Below, in pieces: positions 9,961 to 22,539 of a DNA stretch of 64,000 bases. How positions within the stretch are numbered: position 1 is the first letter of the stretch; each line of letters opens with the position of its first letter. A model generated the notes under the pieces. It made no database searches. It was given only the letters and a program-made list of their open reading frames with translations, and had not been told where the DNA came from. Position numbers and translations under genes: made by a program. This DNA comes from Calliopum simillimum (lineage: Eukaryota; Arthropoda; Insecta; Diptera; Lauxaniidae): contig OX638369.1 in the NCBI GenBank assembly GCA_951812925.1, positions 19,001,329 to 19,065,328 of the forward strand, written 5' to 3'.

Positions 9961-11600
9961 CCAGAACCAATTATTAAATTTTATTGAAATTTAGTATCAG
10001 GAGTGCTGCTTAGTTAGGTTTCCTTTTTATCGTTTATTGTTATGTTTTTCTATTTCACCAAAAACCATCAATTTTGATATTTTTTATTGTTTCCGATACA
10101 GATTTGACACTTTCCGAGTTTTTTCTTATTAGTATTCACATAGGTAAATTTATCATTTTGAATACATAAAAATGAAGCTATGAATAAAAAACATCGACTA
10201 AAATAATAAGATCAGATTGTCTACCGAGCAGGGATCGGTCTCCAGGTACTATACTATTAGTCTCGCAAAGGTACAAGATATATTGATGCAATTTGAAAAC
10301 AAGTTCCAGTCATCAATATCATACTCTTATGCTCGACACAAAGTCTCCGGTGTTCACGCCTAATTTTTATCTACTAAGAATGTTTATTAGTACATCTTGA
10401 ACATAATATCAACAATCTTAATAAAAACTTGAAATATATTACTTTTAAAGTAGTCTTATTGAAACTTTATACGAAAGATCTAAAATGACTAAGGTCTCTT
10501 TGAACTAAAAATTATTGAAATATTCTTAGTGGACATGATATCTTGCATATGTGACCGTCCAGAAGAAGAATATCCATATTTTCATACATATATCAAAAAC
10601 CGATTTTTTACATTTTCTAAAAATATATACTACGTATATTTCAAAAACTTACTGAGCTATGTCGTTTAGAAACGGTAAAAGGAAAACCAAAAATTTGTAG
10701 ATATCGAAATTCAATGTTTGTCAATCTTTTCTTCAAAAGGTTGGTCGTTTCATAAGACCGCATTTATTGATATTAGTAATTTGATAATGGCCCTCAAATG
10801 AATTGTTAAATATTTAGAACATGTTCAAGCACTAAATGTCTCCTTAAACTGAAAACCGGAAAAATTCAGCCTATCTCTAATTTTTAGCTGTACTGTTAAA
10901 TTTTTTAAGCGAAGATAATGTCCCTCTCCTTCTGGACGGTCACTTATGCTGAGTGACAATACCTCGTGATGGACGTAAATTGCGTGGAATAGAGGAATGC
11001 TACATATGTTTTCTTGGATATATTGCTTCAGATGACAAAGACTTAGATGTGTATTATATCGGCAATACACGTAACAAGAGTACTAATAAAGTATTCTTTC
11101 TAAAATTGCTTTAAGAGAAACCTCAGCTTAAAGTGAGCGATATATTACCAAACCTCCCGTGTAAGTAAAACACTTTAAAAGTTATGTATCGCAAAATTAT
11201 AACATATTTTGATGAAATTTGAAAACAAGTCCTGGTCATCGATATCAATATGCTGAACGCAAAGTGTCCGATATTAAAATAGTGCTAGGGCCATTTCTTA
11301 AAAGCGTTGCACCACCTACATAACTCTAAAAGTCATAGCAAGAAAAGGAATGGAGTAATCTTTTTGAAACATTATACAAAATATTTACTATGAATAAGGT
11401 ATCTCTAAACTATAAGTTCTCGAAATACCATGAGTGGACGTGGCACTTCCCATATACACACCGTCCTCCAGGAAATTTAAATTTGATAAAAATGCAGGAG
11501 AATTCTGTAAATGAGGATTTCTTAAATGTATCGAGTAAGGCACAATGTCAGTTATCTTAAACCTCGAACGGTGGGCCCCAAAAGTTTTTAAATTAAAAAA
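9961..11600. repeat. Eroded copies of repeat B, otherwise gene-free
   Basis: From about 10230 the words ATGAAATTTGAAAACAAGT, AACCTCCCGTGTAAGTAAAA and GTGGCACTTCCCATA recur with the order seen in repeat B at 7-8.4 kb. The copies are old and partial. Between 9961 and 10230 I see only AT-rich unique-looking sequence. Confidence 0.45.
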
Positions 11601-13879
11601 AAAAAAGAAAAAAACTGAGTATGCAGAAAGTTGCGCGCATGTCTGTGTAGAAAAAAAATGTTTACTGGAAAATCCAAACTGAATGTGAGTCCAGTATCAA
11701 GACATAGACTTGGACTTTTAAACGACATACCAGGTTTTGCGGTTAAAAATTATATTGTATTGTGGTATAACTTTAAAGTTTGTGAAATCTCCAACATTCT
11801 TATAAAATTTAAGCTTGTTGGGAAAAGGTGTGTGCAATGAAATCACGCTAAATGCTATATTTAGTGAAATCTGTGAACAATGGAATTGATTTTGTTGAGA
11901 TTTGATGTGAAAATGTCAGTTATTAAAAACTTACAAGTAAAAAATTTCAAGTCGCCCCTGTCTTTTTGCATTACCATACACTCAAATCATTTACCTATGT
12001 AAGAGTATATAAACAAAAAAAAAACTAAAATGGAAGTCAACCATAAATAGGAACACGCCCAAAAGTAATTTGCAAGTTATTTATTTATGTTTTATTTTTT
12101 TTTATTTTTTTGAATTATCAAAATTGTGTCAAGGTGTGTGCTTTAAAGTTTTGCTCTACTTATTACCAGCAAAATTTCTAAAGAAAGTGCTGTATGGTGA
12201 AATTTTGTAAAGAAAGGAACATAAAATTTAAGATGTTTAGTGGTTTTGTGCTGGATGGTATGAAATAAAGTGAATGCAACAATAAATGGCAAAAGACGTA
12301 ACGCCAAGCTTATCTTATATATTTCAGATGTTTATCAAACTTTTTGAATACTTTCAACTACTTATATATTCAAATTTCAAAAATAATAATTTTTACTTCA
12401 ATCAGTTGACAGTATAGACTTATGCGAATGAAAACATTGAGCAAAATTGGCGATTTCTATAACGCCTACATAAACTCACAGCTCCCTCTTCATCCACAAT
12501 CCCTTACATAAAGTTACATGCCACACAAATATCAAGCTATAAATATGTATACCTTTGACGCATACTATAAACTTGGTGTTCCAGACCTATTTTTAAAAAC
12601 TTTTCATCAGACCCATCCGAACAAATTAGGTGTTGAAAACGATAATCTTAAAAGTCTAAAAATCATCACTAAGAAAGTTTCTTTTTTTAAATTCTTAAAT
12701 TTTTTGTACTAAATTGTGCTAAATTTAGCAAGCTAAGTACGTTAACGCCATCAAACGTAAAATGAATTAAGCTCACCCACCTTCTTTCGTTATACGAGCA
12801 GATATTTACTACAGCAGGTAATCGTGTGGTGAATAGAGGTACCTATGTAATAAAAAAAAGCGTAAAAGTGATGCGCCATCCCACTGCAGCTGAAATTGTT
12901 GCGAGAACCATCGAGAAAATTTCACTTAACGCTTAAATATTTGGTACTTTTTTAATTTTTATTCGTCTACCGCTCTATTAAGTTTAAACGTTTGAAGTGA
13001 TTTTCTTCTCAGATAAATTTTGCGTTATAAAATTATATACGAGTATTCCGAAAACAATGAAACTGTGAAGATTGAAACAAAGTAATTTAAAACAAAGAAA
13101 TATCAAGGAACAGGAATTATTTTAGAATTTCGATTGCATTAGAAATCAGTGATGGAACTCGTAAAAAAGTTATTATAATGATTTTAAGACTAGATTTCAT
13201 AAAAAATATATATGCAGTTCAAATTATGGACAATTATGCTAATTACAAAATTTTTCAAAATATTTTATTTAGTTTATTTTTTTTTTCTGAAAATAGTGCT
13301 TCTCAAGATAATCTTTTCATTGTCTATGATTACGCACTTCAGTAACTAAGTAATATTTGGTTTTATAATAGAACAAATTTTTTTGTTCTACATATTTTAG
13401 TCTTAAAACTCGAAAATCGCAAAATGAGAAAGATTTTGTTTTTAAGTACTACATGTATATGTACATGTATATGTAAATATCATCATATATATATGACGAA
13501 GGAAGACATTAAATTGTAATAACAAAACAACTCATGAACTCAAGTGCTAAAGAAGGATTTATGAATTTCAGTACAGACAATACAAAATTTGCATAAATAA
13601 GTATATTTAAGTATATACTTAAGTATGTATGCATGTTTATATGTATGAAGTATGTATGTGCTTGTGCAGCTTATAAAACAATCATTATGATTAACCTACA
13701 TATATTTATCGCTGAATGATTTCAACGAATATGCAAGTACTCGTATAAACATATATAGTTATCCACAAAAGTACACAGAAGTACACAGCGAGAATGATTT
13801 ATTTGTGTACACAAAGATTTGTTTATAATAAACCAATAATATTTTTTTAATATCATAAAATATATCACATGTTAAGCAA
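11601..13879. other. No gene seen
   Basis: AT-rich DNA with homopolymer runs and a short ATGTACATGTAT tract near 13450. The longest open frames are 60-70 codons, without recognisable domains. No repeats matching other parts of the window were noticed. Confidence 0.5.
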
Positions 13880-14100
13880 AACTTCAATCGGCCATCAGAG
13901 AGCAAAAAGCAGGGCTCCTGCGAAACTGATTATGCGAGAATCAAATAAAGGCCCTTATTATTCTCGAACAATCATGTGAGTAACGTGCTTGTCTTCGTAG
14001 ACTATAGCACTGCCTTCGACAGTGTCTTCGGAGAAAATATATGGATTTCGCTGCAGCAAAGAGTTATTACCGCAAAGGTCATAAAATGAACACATCCAGA
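13880..14100 (+). pseudogene. Eroded non-LTR reverse transcriptase fragment
   Basis: Across one frameshift the plus strand still reads like the fingers-palm part of an RT: EQ.AG near 13900, ILEQSCE near 13965, then VFVDYSTAFDSVFGENIW from about 13992, matching the usual F-D-F/Y-x-x-A-F-D-S motif A with the downstream LW. Stops lie between the blocks. The style is of RTE/craft-type endonuclease-RTs. Only about 70 residues survive. A separate piece from the two larger LINEs. Confidence 0.6.
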
Positions 14101-14169
14101 ACTAAGAGCATAAATCTGAACGAAAACAGGAATGATATCACGCTTACAGCTGGCAGTGATGACTCTGAG

Positions 14170-14421
14170 AAAAAACTGGGCGAATTCTGACAAGAAGGCC
14201 TGGCACCTCTCATAAAAACAAAAGTTTCAAAATGCTATACTGAAAACATTTTCTGATATAATCCAAACAAATTTCACTCCGACACTAAATGCAAGCTTTC
14301 AGCAAAAACTGGGTGAACTCGGACAAGAGATCGTGGCACCTCCCATACAAGCAAAATTTTCAAACTACTGCAGTTTAGGTTATTTAATGTTTGGCCAGGC
14401 CAAATGTTTCACCCTTACTAG
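14170..14421 (-). repeat. Dispersed repeat A, copy 1 (partial)
   Basis: On the minus strand it starts ACTAGTAAGGGTGAAACATT and contains the TTTGGCCTGGCCAAAC block, then units with GGGAGGTGCCACG and CCCAGTTTTTGCTGA. This is the left end of the family fully seen at 44785-45369. It is cut at the RT fragment side. Confidence 0.7.
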
Positions 14422-14444
14422 TTTTTCTTTTATTTCATAAGAAT

Positions 14445-14985
14445 ACTAGCTGGCCCGATAGCGACTTTGTTCGCCCGTTCCCGATGCCTTTTACATATTT
14501 TCCAAGTCCCATCCATCCCCGCCGTCCTTCTCTTCCAACTCTTCAGGTTTTTTAAGGTGAATAAACCATATATTTATGTAGCAACTTTTATAATGATTGC
14601 TACTATATGCGCAGAAATATAGCATTTTGAGTATTTTTACTGTACGGGGGGTGCAAATCCCTTTCGTTCAATCCCTCTTAAGCTGAATAGTAGACACAAT
14701 AAAGATCCATGTACCAAGTTTCATAATGATAGCTGATATAGGAACACTGATATAGCATTTTGTGTGTTTGTTTTATCACATGAGGGGTGCAACGTCCCCT
14801 CGTTCAACTTCCCCCAAATTTTTCATGGTGGATGACAGATACATTACGCATAAGTTCACCAACTTTCATAATCATAGCTTGCATAACTGCAGAGATATAG
14901 CATTTTTTGTATTTTTTTCGTATGGGGAGAGCAACCCCCGACCCCCTCAGTGGCATCTCACCGCCTTACAAACCTTCTACAGACC
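14445..14985 (+). repeat. Dispersed repeat D, copy 1 (about 140-bp units)
   Basis: It begins ACTAGCTGGCCCGATAGCGA, a start I recall as common among arthropod dispersed repeats. Three units follow at a period near 140 bp, each with a GGGGTGCAACGTCCCC-type palindrome (14646, 14783, 14925), then CAAGTTTCATAATGATAGCT and AGATATAGCATTTT. Non-coding. Confidence 0.65.
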
Positions 14986-15390
14986 ATAACAAGCCGTGTA
15001 GTTTCCGCGTCCATAAGCTGCATACGGACACCATTTCATTTATATATATTGTAACGATTGTTTTTGTCTAGGGCTGAAGTATGCTCAGTGGTGTCCAGGG
15101 TCAGACTAAAAGACAATCAACTTTTAGTTACAAAATTTATTTTATTGTTTCTTCAAATTTGACTTATACGTTTTATACAATTTCCTTTATTAATTTAATT
15201 ATTCAATAATACAATTATAAAATTCTTTTCGATTATTAATTTTGCATCGGTTTTTCCGATGACTTATGATCCGGTCCTCAATGATCCTGTGGAGGCAGGT
15301 ACTCCTTGTTTTTAATGTCTCGTTCCTCCTTTCCTCGTCTTGCTCCTTTGAACTACGGATAACTTTATTTTTTGACTGCTCTTACCTTAT

Positions 15391-15599
15391 AAGTACTATA
15401 AGGAAGTACTTGGCGAGGCAAAAAGAACAGCTCACACCGTATGAATACTATAAGGAAGTATTCGATGTGGCGAGTAGCACTGGTTGCCCAGGAACCTATC
15501 AAAACACTATAAGGAAGTGTTTCCCTTTCATCTAACCGCTCTCACTCGATGAGGCAGATAATATTAGCCACACCGTATGAACACTATAAAGAAGTATTC
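15391..15599 (-). repeat. Four reiterated hairpins, loop UCCUUAU
   Basis: Hairpins at 15391-15411, 15443-15463, 15502-15522 and 15579-15599 each have a 7-bp stem and 7-nt loop. On the minus strand the stems are AAGTACT/AGTACTT, GAATACT/AGTATTC, AAACACT/AGTGTTT and GAATACT/AGTGTTC. Loops are TCCTTAT three times and TCTTTAT once. Stem changes are compensatory; the fourth has a T-G pair that is tolerated only if the minus strand is the RNA, agreeing with the orientation of the host element. Hairpins two and four sit in a 137-bp direct repeat (CGATGTGGCGAGTAGCACTG). Confidence 0.75.
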
Positions 15600-16107
15600 G
15601 ATGTGGCGAGTAGCACTGGTTACCCAGGAAGGCTTAATGATATACTAGCTACTGTCTACTTACTACATTAGGAATACCCTAGGAATACGAGGCCTTTGCT
15701 TTTTAGCTTTCAATGTTAAAATATCAATATTATTTTTATCTAATATTGATGTTGTCGCATTGAATGCCTGGCTGTGACTGCCTGCCTTCTATTGCATTAC
15801 CATTTATTTAATTACTTTAAAATACATTTTGTCTTAATACTACATTACATACATTCTTTCTTAACATACACACGTATTTATCTAAGAGTTTCTTAATTAG
15901 GTTTATACATTTTTAAAAATAATACATATCTTATTCTACTACATAACATTAATTATAAAATACATTGTTTACATTGAGTTAATTTTTCCGAAAAAATTTT
16001 AAAAAAGGAAATTTCATTATTTGTTTTTATACTTAAAACTAAACAATATCTTAAAACTACCTAAAACTATATAACAACAGATAGAGAACCCTTATTTTAG
16101 CTCGTCA

Positions 16108-19100
16108 TTAATTTTGCAGAAATTGACTAGTGCTATACACTGTATTTCTGACGTCAAGTGTTTTAAATCTTCTATGGTAAAATAAGAGTTCTTTACCTGA
16201 ATATATATTATTATTATTATTTAATACACTTAAATATATGGATGACATGTGCTTATCTTCTATGGGGTACGCTATATCACTTTCCTTATTCAAATAATTA
16301 TCTAGCAGATTGTTATTGACAAAAGGCAACTTTCCTAAGTATTTTAATGCTAAGCCTACCAGTAATGAATCTATTCTTATTAATTTACTTTGGTCGTAAA
16401 CTACTTTATTAGGAGTATTTCTATAGGTGCCATTTACGTATCGCTTAGCTCTAATACCCAAGCACACCCTGAGAGTGTATCCCTCGAAAATTCTTAGCCT
16501 TTCCATTTGGGCTGACGAGATATCAAACCAAATAGGGAACGCATAACCTAAAATGGGCCTAATAATTTGCTTAAAGCAATTTAACCTTATCTCATGTTTG
16601 AGATGTTTTGCTCTGCGAAACAGGTTCGAGTAGCAGAAGAATATTTTTTTGGCTTTCGACAGGGTGTAGTCAATGTGGGTTTTAAAAGTAAATTTCCTAT
16701 CAAAAATAACACCTAAATACTTAATTTGTTCTGTATACCTTATAGAATCTCCATTTATTTCTATATCAGGGATAAATTGCCTGGCATTAGGATATAAGTC
16801 CTTTTTAAGGCCTTTAAAAATTGAGCTTTCACACTTTCATATGTTCAACCTTAGTTTCCATTTTCTAAAAAACCTATTGAGAATCTCTAGGTGGTCATTC
16901 ATTTTAAGATTTGCCGTTGAGGCCCTAGCATTTGAACTTAGAAGCATAATATCGTCTGCATAAATAAGGGTCAATATATCTGAGTCAGAGTTGGGAATGT
17001 CTGCCAAAAGGATATTATAAAGGATTGGTCCTAGAATAGAGCCCTGGGGTACCCCTGCAGTGATTGGCTTACAAACAGAATTTTCATTATTATAGTGTAC
17101 AAAGAAGGACCTATCTGTGAGGTAATCTAACACTATTTTGCAAAGATGCTTGTCAAAACTAAATTTTCTATACATTTTGTACACTATCCCTTCTATCCAG
17201 GCTGTGTCAAAAGCTTTCTCACAGTCAAGGGCTACAGCAATTGTTGCACGTCGCTTATTTAGGTATGTTGTGACAAAGTCAGAAGAGTCAGTGCATGGCT
17301 AGTGGAGTGAGAGGGTCTGAAACCAAACTGAAAGTCTTTCAGAATATTGTGTTCCGCTATATGATTTTTGAGTTTATCAAAGATAAAACCTTCATATAGC
17401 TTACTAACATTGGACAATAATGAAATTGGTCTATAATTTTTAGGCACTTTTGGATCTGTGTTTGGTTTAAGAATTGGAATAACCTTTGCACATTTCCAAG
17501 AAGTGGGAAAATAACCTATACTAAAAGTATGGTTGAAAAGGGTCGCTAAAAATTTCCAGACAACATATTCAGTTTTCCTCAAGAGAAAATTGGAAATATT
17601 ATCTTCACCTGAGCTCCTTTTATTATTTTTTCTGTTAAGATATATAGCAATTTCAGTGGGCTTAAGTAACTTTAGGTAATTTTCGAAAGATTCAGGATCT
17701 AACCTACTCACTAAGGACTCCCCATCTGCTATTAGTTCACTATTAAACCTTATGGTGGGTTCAGAATAATCTAAGTCAGAACTTTCGCTAGCGACCTGCC
17801 TTGCAAAGTTTGGACAACCTTAACTCGAATTTATGCTGTTAATTTCTTCAAATTTATCTGCTAGTAAATTAATTTTATAAAAATTTTCTACCTGAACGTT
17901 GCCCTGGGCGTCCGTTAATACCACACATACCCTTGATTTTTTTGTATGTCTTGTGGTTCATTTTAATGTCCCTACAAACTTTTGCCCAGTGATTTTCCTC
18001 ATGAATTTTTATGAGGTCTGAAATAATTTTCTAACTATTGCTTTGAGTGTATTTTTCCGTTGAGGATCTACACATCTATTCACTATCCTACGTAGCCTTT
18101 TTTTCTTTGATGAAGTCTAATATATTCTGGGGAAGATCAATAAGACCTATATTTCTAACTTTGACCTTTGGAACGGAACATGCTATTGCTAGTTCAAAAC
18201 ATTCATTTAGCCCTTTTATGCAAGTGTCTATTTCTAACTTGCTTACGTTTCTATCTACAGGAAGAGTATGTGTGGGTAGGTTTCTTTGAAGTGAATAGTT
18301 GAAATCTTTAACATTCATTTTATCATAATTGAAAAATTCTCGGGGCGGACTTTTTTCTATGTCACAAGTTACTAAGACTAACTCAACACCTAAATGGTCT
18401 GACTCATAGTCTAAGGTCCTAAGGCAGTTTGTGAAGTTTTGATGGTATTCAATACTAACAAAAGGAGAAGTGAGGAAAAGATCTATTTATCTGTGGCAAC
18501 AAACCAGAGTAGCTTAAGTCGACATAAGTGAAAATTGAGTTTTCATGCTATAATTATTCAGGTTTTCAAAAGGCATATTTCTGTTCAACCTTTTCCAAAA
18601 AATATCATGTTGAAGCAAAGTTATGATGCTTTATTTATAGCTTAAGTTTTTTCAAATAATTATACATTTGCCAAAACATCTTAAGTCAAGTTAGTTTCCG
18701 GTCATTTGTTTCACTGTACTAAAATTCTTTTAACAAAAAAACTTAAACCTACATAAGCTAAAAATATTTCAATAAAAAAAGCATCCAAAACATCTTATCT
18801 ACTGTGATCCCTTTATTTTAATTTTAGCAGAAAATCTTATGTGTAGTTACAATCGTTACAAGCTACGTTTAAGCTTCAACAGAATCGCTTAATTTTACTT
18901 AAGGCGCTATTTTTATCAAACAAATTTTCACAGAAAATCTCAAGTATAAAACAGTAAAAATTCAGGATTTCTTATGATTTTTTTTTTTTAAAATTCGCCT
19001 CTCCTCGTCTTACTCAATGCATTAACTACCTATGAGATTGAAATAATTGCAATAAAACGGAACAGAAAAAATTTTTCACAAAATAGTCAATATCTCAAAA

Positions 19101-19696
19101 CGTCGATTTTCGACATAAGCTACTCTGGTTTGTTGCCACAGATATGAATTACAAGTTGAGACTCTTGTGGGAAATTTTGTGGGAACTATTTGTATGTTGG
19201 GAAGTTTATCTATCCAACTTTTGAGAACCATCCCTCTAGAATTAGAGTTTTGGTTTCCCCAGTCTGGATGCTTAGCATTAAGATCCCCCCAAGGACAAAT
19301 TGTTCTGTGTCAATGGAGCTAAGTATTTTGGTTAGGTCTTGTTCTGCAAGTGTGTCTTGGGGTGGTGTATACATACTTAGATACGAAAGTGATTTTACTC
19401 CCATCCCTAAGTCCTATTTCTATTGCTGTATTTTCTATACTATTTGTTAAGACTACCAATCTCTTGTAACTAAACCCTTCTCGCAGACAAATAGCTGTAC
19501 CCCCACCTCTACCAGAGGTCCTATCCTGTCTTACTAGGTTGTATCCTTTAAAAGTCAAATTGTGCCTATTGCTTAATTTTGTTTCTGCTAACAGAACAAT
19601 GTCGGGATTGTGGTCTTTTAAAAATCTATTGAAAAAGTGCCTGCCTTCTATGTTCTTCATTGCCCTTTTATAGTTGTGCAGCGACAGTGAAATCAT
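16108..19696 (-). pseudogene. Jockey-group LINE, endonuclease plus RT, broken
   Basis: Read from right to left, the apurinic-type endonuclease comes first: NPDIVLLAETKLS and the RTSGRGGGTAICLR region (19696-19319), then a frameshift into SMYTPPQDTLAEQ. A MITE interrupts at 18490-19142, and DYESDHLGVELVL resumes the endonuclease end. RT motifs follow: NYRPISLLSNVSKLYE, FQFGFRPSHSTSHAL, VALDCEKAFDTAW (about 17230), AGVPQGSILGPILYN, YADD (about 16945), and a C-terminal piece at 16506-16108. At least four frame breaks and stops exist, so it is dead. Domain order and the YADD box fit the Jockey group. Confidence 0.85.
18490..19142. mobile_element. 653-bp MITE with TA target duplication
   Basis: The ends are TCTGTGGCAACAAACCAGAG and its complement; similarity extends about 30 bp. 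They are flanked by TA at 18488-18489 and 19143-19144. It interrupts the endonuclease region of the minus-strand LINE, so it is the younger insertion. Internal open frames have no domains. TA duplication and length fit a Tc1/mariner-type non-autonomous element. Confidence 0.85.
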
Positions 19697-19886
19697 ATGG
19701 CTGCTATGTATTTTGCGTGACGGTTGTTCTTTGTTGTTGGTTTGTTGTTATTGCATGCGTACACCATATGATGATACTGTTGATTTTGTTGTCGGTTTGT
19801 GTTTTTGTTGGTTTTTTTTATAGTTATTTTAACCCGCGGTGCAATATATTTGGATTTGTTTTTGTAACGTCATTTGGGACGTTACA

Positions 19887-21830
19887 ATATATAGATAGAT
19901 ATACAACAAAAGGACATCTCAAACACAGAAAAACCCAAAAATTTTTATTGAGTTAATTATAGCAAAGTTTGACAATTTTTTTGAAGCTTTCCTGAAATAC
20001 GAGATATATTTTTTTTGCTTTCTTTAAGTCGCCTTCCTGTCAAAAAATCCTGTTTTAATAATGAAAAATTTCCAAATAAAGGTTTTTGATAAATATTTTC
20101 TGTTTTTCAGAGAAAAAGATATTGAAACTTTAGTTGTGGGGGATGTCCACTTCTGAACTATGTTTTATATTGTTTTGTCTCAGAGTCTCAAGTTTAATTT
20201 TGAAAAGTTTGGCTTCACTACCTTAGAACATAGTTTTATTTAAGTTACAAATTTTATAGTTTTGATTGGTATCATTTCATTAAACCATGTAATATCATAT
20301 AATTTTGCAGTTAAAAATTTACGTATTCTTTTTTTCCCAGTGGTACAATATCTAAAAATATTTTTTAGTATTTTGCTGCTTCTGCTGGATGCTTTGTGTT
20401 TTACTAAACAACTGAAAGGCAGGTATAGAAAACATTATAATTTATTATAAAATCCACAATTCGAAAATATAAAATATCGAAATTGAGTACACAACTAAGT
20501 AACTTCTCCTTACTTGGCAAAACAGCACTAAAAGTTTCGAAAATGTTAATGCAATGTTAATAACAGCATGTTAACAGCCATACGCGAAAAATAATAGAGG
20601 AGAAATTGAATATACATTTTCGAATTTCCTCACAAATCTCAGTCACATAAAGTTAACAACGCTATAAATATAAAATATTTATTGTGATAGAAACCAAATG
20701 TTAATGTAAAGCAATCATAAATAAAAAAGTATCCCTTTGCCCACTCCTACCAAACGAAAAAAGAAAAAAAAAGTATTTACAACATAAGGAAATTGATTTC
20801 ACTTTTACGTTCTTCAATGCTTTTTCATCATCAGTTAACATCCTTTACGCAATTTCAGCCAAATAATCATGCTGATTTTGGCTACAAGACAAACGTATTG
20901 TCAATTTAACATATGGTGCGTCATTATATATCTACGCACAATTGTCGTATTTTACCTTAGGTAAAAGAAAATGGCTCAAAAAAAAAAAACAGAAATTTCA
21001 AGAAAATAACAACAATAAGACAATTGAAATGTAAAATATTTTGCACCTTTTTTAAGCCAATCTCAATTTTATACCCCCGACCCCCCTTACATTTTGCGTG
21101 CGAAATGACAACGCTGAGTAGCGCAATTTTTGGGAAGAAAAAAAAAACATTCAAATGGCAAAAGGCGACAGATTGTTGTAAATTACGTTCCTTTTTTTGT
21201 TCTGTGATACTCCCTACTACTTTTTTACTTTTAAGAAAATCGAAAAGTTCTGCGCCATCATGTGGTATGAGTTGGTAGCGCTATTTGATAAGTGAATTTT
21301 TGATATCTGATAGGCATCGGTTGGGGTAATAGGGGGGTAAGCAATTTTCAAAATGATTTAAGATTAAGCAAAGAGGACGATTTTTCTCCCTTTTATTTGG
21401 AAGCAGGTTAGGAATACCTACCTACCTATACGCGAAAAAAAAGTTAAGGACACTGGGAAAAAATTCATCTTATGTTTAAAGAAAAAAGTTTTAACAAAGA
21501 CGAAAAGCAGCGCTAAAAACTCCTCTCGTCCAGAAGCTTTGCTTGTTCAAAAGCTACCATCAAGTAGTAAGATGTGGATGGTCTAAAGCATAAGCATTTC
21601 AATAACTGTCAGATGGTCAGTCTGGTTTTTGCTTGCGCTCAATTTAAAGTTGTAAATATTCGTCAATATGTGTTTAAATGTTGAAAAGTAACCTCCTTGG
21701 GAAAGAAAAAAATGTTTTTTAAAAAATTTTTTATATTTTATTCAATACTTAAGGTCGATACACTTATTCCAGCCAATTTGTACCATATTTTATAATGATA
21801 CCTACACTAGGTGCAAAGGTTAAATATTGC
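19887..21830. other. No gene seen
   Basis: AT-rich DNA. A stretch at 21070-21320 has a higher GC content (CCCCCGACCCCCC, GGGGTAATAGGGGGG) but no frame or repeat partner that I can name. Poly-A and poly-T runs give short spurious open frames. Confidence 0.5.
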
Positions 21831-21834
21831 AAAT

Positions 21835-22420
21835 GTTTTTTATGTGAGGGGTGCAGCGTCCCCTCTTTTAATTTTCCCATGTTGCTTAATAGATATCACT
21901 TACATCCATGGACCAAGTTTTTTGAATGGTAAAAGTACATGGATAAAGTATTTTAAGTATTTTTGTGTAGGGGTACAAAGCCCCCATATTTTAACCCTCT
22001 CTCTATTCGTATAGTATTTGGTAAATAAAATACACGTTCTCAATATAAAGCTTTGTAGTAATAACTTATACAGGTACAAAGATATAGCAATTGATATATT
22101 TTTTTGTATGGGGGGTGCAACGCCCCCTTGTGCAGTTTCCAACAATTTCTGTGCGGCATTTGATGAACGTAGTATACTCTTGTGTACAAAGTTTTGTAAC
22201 AATAAGTGCTGCAAGTGCAGAAATATAGCTATTGAGGTGCTTTTTGTATTGGGGTGCAGCGCCCCTTTGTTCAGTTTTCTCCAGTTTTGCAGGGTGTTTG
22301 ATGAACGCAGTGAACTCCTTTTTACAGAGTTTTGTAATAATTGCTACTGCATGTACAGAGATATAGAGTTTTGCAAAATTTTTTCGTATGGGGGCTACCC
22401 CCACGACCCCGCCAAAATCA
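21835..22420 (+). repeat. Dispersed repeat D, copy 2 (five units)
   Basis: Units with a GGGGTGCARCGCCCC palindrome occur at about 21847, 21969, 22109, 22242 and 22389 (periods 120-147 bp). Each is followed by a TTGATGAACG- or ATGGACCAAG-like segment and AGATATAG. The 146-codon open frame across it is made of these repeats and is not a gene. Confidence 0.7.
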
Positions 22421-22539
22421 CTTCACTCTATTTCGTGCGGTCAATGGACATATTCTAACAATTCTGCATACTAAAAAATGCATTTTGAATTTTTCACGTC
22501 TAGATTGTGTGAAACAGTGCACTGTGCGGCGTCGATGAT

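Larger units (their letters stand above)
15050..19886 (-). mobile_element. LTR-like unit, split by a LINE
   Basis: On the minus strand the block starts TGTAACGTCCC (19886) and ends CGTTACA (15050), with ATAT on both sides, as for an LTR with a 4-bp duplication. Near the 3' end the minus strand has CAATAAAATAAA at about 15145, which would be the poly(A) signal 95 bp before the end. The centre is the minus-strand LINE (16108-19696). The simplest reading is a solo LTR carrying a LINE, but ATAT in AT-rich DNA is weak evidence and the LINE target duplication was not found. The right tip is a 24-bp palindrome (TGTAACGTC/GACGTTACA arms). Confidence 0.4.

Noticed and set aside
22018..22458. 146-codon plus-strand open frame
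   Set aside because: It is formed from three tandem units of repeat D; no protein family features.
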